The translations under genes and the position numbers were made by a program. A DNA stretch of 64,000 nt, taken from the NCBI RefSeq assembly GCF_000204055.1, contig NW_006768780.1:1238558-1302557 (forward strand), read 5' to 3'. Of this stretch, positions 1-9,384 are shown in pieces. Source of the DNA: Melampsora larici-populina 98AG31. Lineage: Eukaryota > Basidiomycota > Pucciniomycetes > Pucciniales > Melampsoraceae. Each line of letters starts with the position of its first letter. The first letter of the stretch is position 1. The notes beneath the pieces are model-generated. The model was not told the DNA's origin. It made no database searches and was given only the letters and a program-made list of their open reading frames with translations.

Positions 1-422
1 TCAAACGGAAGGATTTTGAATTCTTCTTGGAACACCAACTTGTGAGTGCTAACCTCTACCTTGAACCGGATCAATTTGAGTACTGATCATGTACTTGTCT
101 CTAGCTACCCCATATGAACCCTTATCCATATCCGAATTCGGTCCTGATTATGGACAACTGCTCCATCCACCATGGGGGACGAATTGCAGAGCTGGCCGAA
201 GCCAGAGGCGTCCGATTGCTTTACCTGCCAGCTTACTCTCCGGACTTCAATCCAATTGAGAAAGCTTTTGCTATATTGAAAGCTCTTTTGCGAAGGAATC
301 AATTGAAGGCTAGTACCCTTCCCGAAGAGAAGTGTAATATGCTTATGGATGTAACTTGGGAGCTGTTCTCTGAAGCCCTTATGGATGCTTTATGGGAAAC
401 TTGTGGCTATTGGATATGTTGA
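1..422 (+). CDS. Tc1/mariner-type DDE transposase, C-terminal part (cut by window edge)
   Basis: This is the C-terminal part of a DDE_3-superfamily (Tc1/mariner-like) transposase, which would cut and paste a DNA element. Two coding parts are visible: codons from base 3 to 41, then a 63-bp intron at 42-104 (GTGAGT donor, CTCTAG acceptor), then 105-422 in the same phase. The second part shows VLIMDNCSIHH, carrying the second catalytic Asp, and LPAYSPDFNPIEKAF, carrying the third catalytic acid of the DDE family. The 5' end and the left terminal repeat lie outside the window, so completeness cannot be judged. No right terminal repeat was recognised in the roughly 360 bp downstream. The family call is firm; membership of a particular clade is not. 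Confidence 0.8.
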
Positions 423-782
423 TTGCTGGGTGTTACAAGTACATTACAAGGTTTGATACCCAAATAAATTTATATAATCAATTTTTCTGTTGTTTTGTTT
501 ATTTCTGATTGTCATGATCTATTGAGAGTACAAGATCAATGTATTTCTTTATCTCAATAATGCTTTTTCTATCTCCACTTGTTAACTCGAAATAAAGGAA
601 CCAATGCAATCTGAACACCCTGAGTTGCTTTTTGATATCACAACTGGATAAAAAGATGAGACATCCCCTATAATTTATCAACTTTTAAAAGGACTCAAGT
701 GGAGAATTGAATTTAATGTTGATTTTCGCCTGCTTTGAATAGAATCAGGCTGTTGAATAAAGGTATGATCAGTGTCTTTCAT
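423..782. other. Non-coding stretch, AT-rich
   Basis: Lies between the Tc1-type transposase stop and the tRNA-like sequence. I see no convincing coding region or repeat; it may include the 3' flank of the Tc1-type element. Confidence 0.5.
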
Positions 783-803
783 TTCAAGCGGTCATAGTCT
801 AGT
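783..803 (+). pseudogene. 5' part of a tRNA-like sequence interrupted by the CMC transposon
   Basis: If the 11.35-kb transposon and one copy of its AGT duplication are removed in thought, 783-803 joins 12158-12212. The merged 76-nt unit has a 7-bp acceptor-type pairing (TTCAAGC at 783-789 with GCTTGGA at 12206-12212, one G-T pair), an A box matching TRGYNNARNNGG (TAGTCTAGTGG, starting at 795 and continued at 12158) and an exact B box. The anticodon stem does not pair well, so this is more likely a tRNA-derived SINE head or tRNA pseudogene than a working tRNA gene. Confidence 0.4.
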
Positions 804-897
804 CACCCCGGGCAAACAGGTGACGTTTCAAATACAGTGTCACCGTGACCCTACGGGCCGGATCCTCGGGTTCCCGCGGGGTCACCTGCTATATCTG

Positions 898-3800
898 TCA
901 GGATGAGCCCCGGCTTGTCGGGAACGGAGACCGCCCAGACCGACCCCCCGAGTAAAAAGCAAAAAGGAAGCCCGGCTTCCGAGCCGACCCCGCCCCGGCG
1001 GGGATTAATATCAAAACCCCCAGCCCGACCCCCGCCACCGGAAAATCGGTTTCCCACCGATAATCCGGTTTTCCGCTGAATCTCCGCGAGTTCTCGATGA
1101 AGCTGAGCCACTTCTGAAAGCAGCAACATGCACAAATCAAGCACATGAAAGTAAGTTATATGTTTGGATCACCAATCATTCCAGACTCTATTGGACATAA
1201 CTTCACATTGGAAGATTATTTGGTGAAGTGCCCTGTGCCCATTGCTGTAAAATTATTAGTGCGGATGCTATTCTCACAAGTAATGTGATTAAATCCAGCC
1301 CATAAAAGGAAGCTGCTGCTCTTTAGACTCTTGCCCCATCGGATCCATCTTGCTAGCCAACTTTATTATCTTCATAAATTAAACCCTGAGTTGTCATATA
1401 TCTTCTTTTTTACTGCTCTCATAACTTTTACCGTTCAAATATTCCTTTTTATTATATTCTCCTTATTAGTTACAACACATCTTCATATATTAAGGTGTTA
1501 ATCTACAGCTCCTTGAGTTGTTCTTTTTTTGTTTTTTTATTGCTCTTGAATCTGTCACCTTTCAAACATTGACTTTTATCGCATTATCCTTACTAGTACA
1601 ATAACACCACTTTTATTTTATACATGGCTTCAAACTCTTCTTGCTCATCATCTCAAGTTGGTAGTGAAGACACCATAGCAAAACGTGGCAAGTCCTCATA
1701 TGTCTGGTGCCATTTCACGATTCATGGAGATAAAACAGTTTGTTCAGTAGTTCTATCTAGTGGTAAAGTTTGTGGAAAGGCGCTTGCCCGCGACAAGACT
1801 TCTAGTACAAAGGCCATGTCGGATCATCTCCAGCGACTTCATGGATTGTATAATCCTAAGCTGGCGGAGCAGTCAAATCAAACTTCATTGGAAGGCTCGT
1901 TCAAGAGGATCAAGACTCAGCATGTAGTAAGCATTTATGACCCAATGAATTCAACCTTGATCAAGCTTGTAACTTTGCTGAGTGTTTGTTTTGAACAGCT
2001 TGCACTGAACACTGAAACTCTCAAAACGGCAATTTCCTATTTCATTGCTGAAGCGGATCTTCCTTTTGCTTTGATAAATCGTCAATCTTTCAAGCATCTG
2101 TTGAAGCTTTGCAATCCTCAGACAGCAGGAATGATTGTCAAACGACACACCATAGCCAGACACATGATTTCGATGTTTCAATTCTTTCAGAACTATATCA
2201 AGAATAATGTATTTAACAAAGCAAAGTATATTTCTTTCACACAAGATGGTTGGACATCTCCAAATCAACGTGCTTACATGTCAATCACAGCACATTTCAT
2301 CACCGACAATTTTGAGCTTAAATCGTTGACCATTGGCATTCCCCGTGTTTCAGGTCAGTTCTTTCCAAGCCCTCTCTGCTTCTCCCCAACATACCTATCA
2401 AGCTCACATATTCCCTTACCTTTTAGGACAACATGTGGCTTCGAATTATGCTGATCTATTTGTAAAATACTTGATCAAGTATAACATTGTTGATTCACTC
2501 TCAACCATTACCGCTGACAATGAAAACAAGAATGGGAAGATAGCCAAACTCATTCACGAGTCTCCTGAAATCAAGAACTTCAATCCTATCGAGTCTCTCT
2601 TTGGTTGTGTTGCACATGTAATAAATCTTGCTGCTCACAAAGGCCTTGACGTCTTTGGTGTGGTTGAAGATGCATTAGTCAATCCCTCAGATGCTTCGAG
2701 TGGACCAATGGATCTAGCCAACCTAGTCGATCGATCCGATTCAAGTACAGCAAACCTTTCGACTATCAGGTCAAGATGTCACGGACTTGTAGTCTGGGTC
2801 CGTAGCAGTCCTCAGAGATCGGAGGCTTTTTCGAAGATTGTGAAGCTACTACAAAGTATTTCTTTAGATTCAACTGATCCAGCTGACCCAACCGATGAAA
2901 CCGAAGTCAACACTGCTCTCCAATTCCTGGCTCCCAAACCAACTGAGAATGTAGATGAAATTGACCCGATCTCACAAGGAACTGCTGTAGCTCTGATCCC
3001 CGATGTTGAAACTCGCTGGAACTCCACTTTTCTCATGTTCCGACGCCTACTCCGCCTCCGCAAAGCTGTCCAGCAATTCTGTGAACGTCCTGGTGCTACG
3101 AAGTTTCAGCTGACTGATGTTGAGTGGACTTACGTTGAGCAGATGTGTAATTTTTTAGAACCACTGTCCGAAGCCACCAATGAGCTTTGCCGATCACGAT
3201 TTCCTACACTCCACACTGTAATACCAATCTACATTGCCGTAATGGGTCGATTGAACAACGCAAGTCTTCAAACTTGATACTTCACTTGTGATGATTTGAA
3301 ACTTACAAGAGTTTTTTTATTCAATCATGTGTATTTAGGTTATATCAACTTATGACAATGACCACTTGATTCCCGCTGCTCGAGTGATGATAGAGAAGCT
3401 TGAGACTTATTTCAAGAATGTTCTACTCAAACCCGGTGCGGTATGTGCAACTATCTTGGATCCACGACTCAAGATGTCATTCTTTGAGGTGTGACTTCTC
3501 ATTTCTCAACCAATGAACTCTCCCCATTTGATGTATAACTGACATTGTTATATGTTTTATCTCTCGTTCTTATATGATAGGCCAAATCTGAGGTTTTAGA
3601 TCGTTATGACACATCCCCGGCAAAATTGAAAGACATGTTCTGCTCCGAAGCCTTGAAGTTTGAATCTCCGAATGAAGTTGCACACCAAGCCTCGAAAACC
3701 ACGAGTCAATCTTACTTTGGGGCCGAGATCTATGGGACAACCATTGGACCGGCTTTGTTCGAGAGCGAACTCAGCCGTTATTTAAGCAATTTAGTTGAAC

Positions 3801-4509
3801 CTGCCAATGCCGACATTCTGCTCTATTGGAAAAGCAAGGTCAAAAGCTATCCAATTTTGAGTCAGATGGCCATGAAGTACTTGGCCATTCCTGCTACCAG
3901 TGCTCCCTCCGAAGGTGCCTTTTCAAAGACCAAGGTCATTCTGACACCTCAAAGGAGTAAACTCTCGGATTTGAGTGTAGAAGCACTTCTGTGCCTCAAG
4001 GAATGGTATCGTGTTTTTGGTCCGCTATTTGTATCGCCCGGTTGCCAGGCTGAACCCATTGCTATCATTGATTGATCATCTTTCATCTATCCCTCACCTT
4101 TTGGACCGATCAATCACAAGTTTCTTGATTTTTTCAAACTCACTTTCTTAACTCTCCTTAAACACTATTCATGATTCATCTTTTATCTGTACTTAAAGTT
4201 TTCTACTGATCGATCACATCAATTGTTTCATGCCGACCTCGTTTATTATATACTCTGTTTAAATATTGTTATTAGTTTACTTACTGTATCTATTCTAGCT
4301 CTCTATAAATGAATATATCAATTGTGTATAATCAACCTACCGGGTGCCGGTTCTCCGAGAAAAATCGGGGATCTGCCTACCCCAGCCCGGCTTCCGATCC
4401 TACGGAGTCGGATCGGGGTCGGGGACTATACAGTCTTTGCCCGACTACCGTACCGGCGGTTCGGTGTACCGGAGATCCCCGACTCCGCCGGAGACGGGGC
4501 TCATCCTGA
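898..4509 (+). mobile_element. Complete hAT transposon
   Basis: A 3,612-bp element with perfect 15-bp terminal inverted repeats (TCAGGATGAGCCCCG at 898-912, its reverse complement at 4495-4509). It is flanked by an exact 8-bp target duplication TATATCTG (890-897 and 4510-4517), the hallmark of the hAT superfamily. The empty site can be read from the uninterrupted right terminal repeat of the host CMC element, which holds the target once. The subterminal 120-200 bp are GC-rich on both sides. The internal gene is a full-length BED/hAT transposase without stops, so the element may still be active. Confidence 0.95.
1624..4075 (+). CDS. hAT transposase (BED zinc finger, RNase H-like core, hATC domain)
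   Basis: This is the mobilising enzyme of the hAT element. Four exons are inferred: 1624-2353, 2427-3259, 3339-3488 and 3581-4075. They join in frame to 735 aa with no internal stop. Residues ~20-75 form a BED-type zinc finger (VWCHF, then CGKAL, then the H-x4-H of DHLQRLH). The RNase H-like core includes FTQDGWTSPNQRAYMSITAH. The C-terminus has the hATC dimerisation motif around YLAIPATSAPSEGAFSK. Introns 1 and 3 are GT-AG; intron 2 fits the reading frame only as a GC-AG intron with donor GCAAGT at 3260. Length and domain order match complete hAT transposases. Exon borders are read by eye. Confidence 0.9.
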
Positions 4510-4594
4510 TATATCTGACAACGTCAGATGGCTTTCTGTAACGTCACCTCACTTTACAATTTGTCAGCCATCTACATTCGACGTCACCTACATA

Positions 4595-5119
4595 CAGTCA
4601 AACCCGCGCACATGCATACCCGCGCACATGCATAACCAGCCAAAATGCATAAGTTTTGGTTTCCACCCAGCTGGTGCGGGCCAATTTTGTCATTAATTGC
4701 ATAATTATGTCAAAAACCATAATGCATACTTCTTTTCAAGTCCCCAAAGTCATAATGCATGCCTACAAAGCGCCCCAGGATGTGTTTTTTTTCCATTGAA
4801 CTCTGATCAAATCCTTTGCAAGTAGGATTTTGGCAACATCAGGCAGCAATGAGCCCTCTATGGGGTCAAACCGACCCCTAGTGGTGTTTTTTTCGGTGTC
4901 AAAAAAATATCTTGTCCTTGTACCCGCGCAAAATACAAACGTACTATTGCATAAACTTATACAATTTCAACAAAAACCCGTCATAATGCATATTTCAATG
5001 CATTTAGGCCAATATGCATACAAATATGCATTATGGGGGTTTATGCCTATTTGCATAACCCGCAATAATGCATAGCAAAAATTGTCTCCCCAATTTATGC
5101 ATTAGCGCGGGTTTGACTG
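4595..5119. mobile_element. 525-bp TA-flanked MITE (Tc1/mariner-like ends)
   Basis: Ends are perfect 15-bp inverted repeats CAGTCAAACCCGCGC (4595-4609, complement at 5105-5119), flanked by TA (4593-4594 and 5120-5121). The intact copy of the host repeat on the right side holds the single TA, which proves insertion. No coding capacity is seen. The interior is packed with about a dozen short TGCATA/TATGCA-type motifs on both strands, which look like repeated transposase-binding sites. Confidence 0.88.
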
Positions 5120-5156
5120 TACCCTTTCCATCCTTTTCACCCACGTTGTCATCGTT

Positions 5157-8100
5157 TTGTTGCCTTTCTCCAGCATGAAGGACAGTCTTCATTGCACCTG
5201 CATCCGCTGCATCAAACTGATCTGTACACTTGATAATGGTACCCAAGTTCGTGGCCAGATGGTTCATGCCGACACTCGCCAAATTCATCTTAACAAGTAT
5301 GGAGAAGCACCTGACAACAAATTTATCTTGGAGTTAGCCAAAAACTTTGCCAATATGAATCATTCGAAGGAACCGGAACCCGACTATGCCTCTTCCAAAG
5401 CATCAGATTCCTCTGAATCATCAGAAAAACCATTCACTCAACTAGTCTGTAAGCAGTTGAATGTCTCGTTCATAACATTTTAAATTGTATCGCTGACCAG
5501 TAGAACAAATTCTTCAGTTATGGTGTCCTACTTCATTGCTTGGCTATATCTCGCTTGTAGTATGACTCGTGTCAATTGTCGAGTCGCTTGAGACTACCTG
5601 TTACAGATAATCAAATTAGCGTCTCAAACCCGTTTCGCTGATGGCTGGCCTGGTTCCATTCCGAAAGATGTTCAAACAATCACCAAGAAGATGGATCTGG
5701 ACGCATCAATTGAGCGGTTCGTCTGCTGTCCGAAATGTTTCTCATTATACTCGATCGAAACAGCTCCGGGTGAATGTGGATATCAAGCTTTACCAAAATC
5801 CCGTGTCTGTGGTATTGATCTATTCGCCTCACACATCATACCCAATCTTCCAACGATCATCCCTACAAACGAATTACCTCGTCGCAAATATCGGAAGATG
5901 AAGAGACCGGTCTCAACATTTGTACTTCAAGACTTTCAGGATTGGCTTAGTTGGTTTTTATCTCAACCGGAAATGGAGGCAGCTATAGATAGTTGGTCAG
6001 AAGAATGTAATAAGGACACTGAAGACATCCACGATTATCTTCAATCACCAGCTTGGCGCGCCCTATATTCCGGTTTCAAAAGATCAAACGGTTCAAATCG
6101 CCAATTGCCTTTGGCATTCTCGCTGTTCGTGGATTGGTTCAATCCCCTCGGCAATAAGATATCAGGTCGACAAGCTTCAATAGGCCTCTTCGCTTTACAC
6201 TGTTTGAATTTACCACCTCACACTTGTCACCTCATCAAGAATACTTATCTCGCTGGGATGGTCCCGGCTCCGAATCAACCGGACATGACTACAACAAGTC
6301 ATGTCCTATCGCCACTCATTAGTCAAATGATTGAACTCAATCGCGGTGTCACGGTCCGAGCACATCGCTATCCAAAGGGACGTAAGGTGTATGTTCGGCT
6401 CACAATCCTGGTGGGGGATATGGTTGCAAACCACAAGGTGGCTGGTTTCACCTCACACTCCGGCCGCCTATTCTGTTCATGGTGCACTTTACTCAACATA
6501 GATATCTAGAAAATGACCGTGGGACGCAAGAGAACCAGAAGGGATGTTCTCGATGCGGCGCACGCCTGGAAAGAAAGCGAATCTCTGGCGGAAAGGAAGA
6601 AACTGGTCAAAAGCACCGGGGTACGTTGGTCTGAACTGGATCGACTCTTGTATTGGGATCCAGTCAAAAACGTCGGCTTAGGAATCATGCACAACTGGTT
6701 CGAGGGCGTACTCACCAATCACTTCCGGTACAGATGGGTTTTTGAGGTCAACAAGCAATTAGAAGACGAAGAACTCGAACAAGCAACTGGAACGATTGAT
6801 TTGGATGCTCTTGGCGATGCTCTCGAAACTGGGGAGGGAGGGCTTCCACTGGATCTCATTGCGTCAATACTTCGATGTTTGGGAGAATTTAAGGTACATC
6901 AAGGTGTCACCCGAATTCTGAAGGGTGTGGGAACCGCTGCGAATGGAAAATTGAAGGCAAGCGAATGGCATGCCTTATTTGCGATCCACCTGCCTCTTGC
7001 GGCCATCGACGGGTTCCTCGGAAATTACGAATCTTATGCTAGTGGCCAATGTGATCGTCGCCTCTTGGAACTGCTCAAGAATTTCTGTGCTCTGGTAGAG
7101 TGCACTCATATTGTGGCTTCTAGATTGGTCAAGGTGGGGGACTCTGAGCAATTCAAGAAGGCCTATTATGATTATACGACTACATCCGAAAATATCGAAC
7201 CCGGTGCTAAGATTAAACCAAACCATCACTATGCCATCCATCTGGCAAGTCAGATGGATTGGTGGGGGCCAATGTTGGGCGTCGCCGAATTTGCCGGTGA
7301 GCGTTTATGTGGATTTCTACAAAAAATCAACACGAACGGCAAAGTTGGTATGTCAGATATTCAATAAGCCTAATATGGACCACTTAACTGATTATGATTG
7401 TGGTTGTGCGCATATAGAACAAATGGCTCAAACGATAATGCGTCGGTTCTGTCACCTTCAGCGATTGATGGGCAAGGCTCCTCCAGAAATGAGCACGATT
7501 GAGAAAAAAAGTCAAAGGAATGTAGGAGCCGCTTTCGAAGTGGACCCAACGACATATGAGTGTCTTCTCAAATACTACCAATCTCAGGACAATCAGTGGA
7601 CTGACTTCAGGCGTTTGCCTTATCCGGAAAACGCTCAAGTCTTGGGGCCGTTTGTTCGTGAAGTGATGACGCTTGAAGGCCGGTATGGAATGCGATACAG
7701 CAAAAAAAGCCCGAATAATATTGTGAAGTTAGAGGCAGGTGGGAAAATTACCTGGGGAAAGGTGCTCCACATCATACAGTTGGACGATCCGGCAGATGTT
7801 GTGGTGATGGTGCAAGATCTTTCAGAAGTTGTCAATGAGACACTTCGGGTTGTATTCAGGAAGTTGGGTATCACACGGGTGGTCGAAGATTCAAATATCA
7901 AATTTATCTCAGCAAGAAGCGTGGTGGCATCTGTGCCTCATCGCCCTCTCCCTGCTTGGGCAATGGGATTGCAAAGTCCGAGTCTCCTTCTTGTAGGGGT
8001 CGAGTCTGCGGTACAGGAGGAAGGGAATTCAAGAGCGGTCAATATGGATGTGGTCTACGTGGCTAACACGCCAGGTGATGATGCGATGGAGATCGATTAA
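5157..8100 (+). pseudogene. Tnp2 / Transposase_21-like transposase with two in-frame stops
   Basis: The transposase of the CMC element. Three exons are inferred: 5157-5448, 5518-7347 and 7418-8100 (GTAAGC and GTATGT donors), giving 935 codons including the stop. The start could also be the ATG at 5175. Near the N-terminus is the CTCIRC motif. The core shows IERFVCCPKCF, the family signature LFVDWFNPLGNKISGRQASI, and KVAGFTSHSGRLFCSWC; later come GVRWSELDRLLYWDPVKN and IMHNWFEG. These are features of the Tnp2 family of basidiomycete transposons. Reading is broken by TGA at 5589-5591 and TAG at 6507-6509; both sit in otherwise continuous family-like sequence. A 36-nt intron could in principle remove the first stop, but that would be unusually short. 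Confidence 0.82.
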
Positions 8101-8515
8101 GATCCGTCCATGAGTGGAATGATTATGTTTCAATTGTTGTTTTTCCTTATCACAAGTTGTTTTTCCTTATTGGTTGTCTTCTACTCTCTGCTTGTCTCAA
8201 AAAAATACAAGATATCTTGCGGTTACATAAGTTGAGCGGAATAGGACTAGGACCCTGTCAACATAAAGACGCGTGGGTTACCTTTCAAAAGGTGTAAGGT
8301 TCTTTTTAAAGCTGTCCCCTTAACCCCTGAAAAGTAAACGTGGGTGGTATTTCAAACCGGGGGATATTCTGATTGTCATTTACGTAGATGTCGTTCCACG
8401 TTAATGTATCAAAGGGAAGGCAGAAAAAGGGGAAAACGAGGGGGTATAAAGGTCGGGCTGATGGAAGCGAGCGAATTCCAGCTCAATCCTCAGAAAAGAA
8501 ATATCGAAGTCGAGA
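8101..8515. other. Intergenic spacer inside the CMC element
   Basis: Separates the transposase from the F-box fragment. It contains two CAAGTTGTTTTTCCTTAT copies about 20 bp apart; no gene is evident. Confidence 0.4.
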
Positions 8516-8999
8516 ATGCCTTCAACTTACCTCTCATGGGCAAATATGCCTGAACACATCTTGACCAACATATTTGAAAATATTCCTGTGGTTCTTCCTA
8601 ATTGCGGGCAGGGATCTCAACCAGTGCACCTTACAAGAGTTTGTAAGCACTGGTACCAGGTTGGCATCCGCATGTGAGTTATATATATAAGTATCTGAAC
8701 GATTCTTCCAAACCCATTTTGTTACTTATCTTTCAACCAACAGACTGTGGAGGAAGCTTCGAGTCAGCAGAGTAGTTTCTTTGATCAAACTCAACGTGAC
8801 TGCACTGGCTCACCCCGATTTGGCCCAAAGAATCACGCACCTCTACATCCATGAAACCAACTTTTTCAGCCACATTTCCGAAAGCTATTGGGAAACTATC
8901 CCACCTCAAGAGAAAGGTTTCGCCGTTGACTTTGTTTGGCCTTCATTTTACCGCATGGACACCTGGCTGCCAAACGGATCCGCGTATCTGAAGCGCTAA
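8516..8999 (+). CDS. F-box protein fragment carried by the transposon
   Basis: F-box proteins recruit substrates to SCF ubiquitin ligases. Two exons are inferred, 8516-8673 and 8744-8999, with a 70-bp GTGAGT...CAG intron, giving 137 aa; the start could also be the ATG at 8546. The F-box is recognisable as MPEHILTNIFENIP, then LTRVCKHWYQVGIR and ILWRKLRV. About 70 residues follow and no leucine-rich or other substrate-binding repeat is present, so it looks like the 5' part of a host F-box gene. It sits inside the CMC element, 416 bp after the transposase stop. It may be a captured gene fragment or an accessory protein of the element family. Whether it is expressed is unknown. Confidence 0.6.
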
Positions 9000-9384
9000 C
9001 ACACTTCATGTCACTCCTACTCCATGTCTTGTTTTCTCAACATCGTGTTTCTTGAATTTGAACTCTAAGTTGTCCAGTTTTGAATAATTCGCAGGGCCAC
9101 ATCCAATGCAATTTGAACCACAACTTTTTTTATTTGATTTTTTTCCACATAGATCACAAACAGACCAAAACAAAACAAAAAGTATCTACACAAAATAAAA
9201 GCACGACATAAAAGAGATAGATGAACCACAACAAAAACAAAATGTAAAGGGAATCCAAGAACACTACAAGAAACCACCAAGATCACACACAGGCAGACAA
9301 AAACAAAAAAAAAGTATGTAAACGAAATAAAAGCACGACATGATCCAAACAAGAAACAACGCAACACCTCCCTCGCTTCATTTC
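9000..9384. other. Spacer between convergent transposon genes
   Basis: AT/CA-rich stretch between the F-box fragment and the minus-strand accessory gene. An imperfect repeat of AAAGTATGTAAACGAAATAA / AAAGTATCTACACAAAATAA occurs at about 9179 and 9312. No gene is seen. Confidence 0.4.

Larger units (their letters stand above)
804..5148 (+). repeat. Left terminal inverted repeat of the CMC element, in three pieces
   Basis: The repeat runs 804-897, resumes at 4518-4594 after the hAT insertion, and resumes again at about 5122-5148 after the MITE insertion. Each piece matches the reverse complement of 11958-12154 in order, and similarity ends just after the CCCACGTTG motif. Two substitutions were noticed (in the CAGTGTCACC and AATTTGTCAGCC neighbourhoods). 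Confidence 0.9.

Noticed and set aside
795..802. TAGTCTAG as an 8-bp target duplication of the outer element (similar to TAGGCTAG on the right)
   Set aside because: The right-hand copy does not abut the terminal repeat and has a mismatch; the 3-bp AGT immediately next to CAC...GTG ends fits both the sequence and the transposase family.
851..1144. Long open frames on the minus strand near the hAT left end
   Set aside because: They arise from the GC-rich subterminal DNA of the hAT element and part of the terminal repeat; no protein-like motifs.
5569..5604. A 36-nt intron (GTCAAT...TTACAG) that would remove the first stop of the Tnp2 transposase
   Set aside because: It keeps phase but is shorter than usual fungal introns, has a weak donor, and its removal would delete residues that look like family sequence; a nonsense mutation is simpler.
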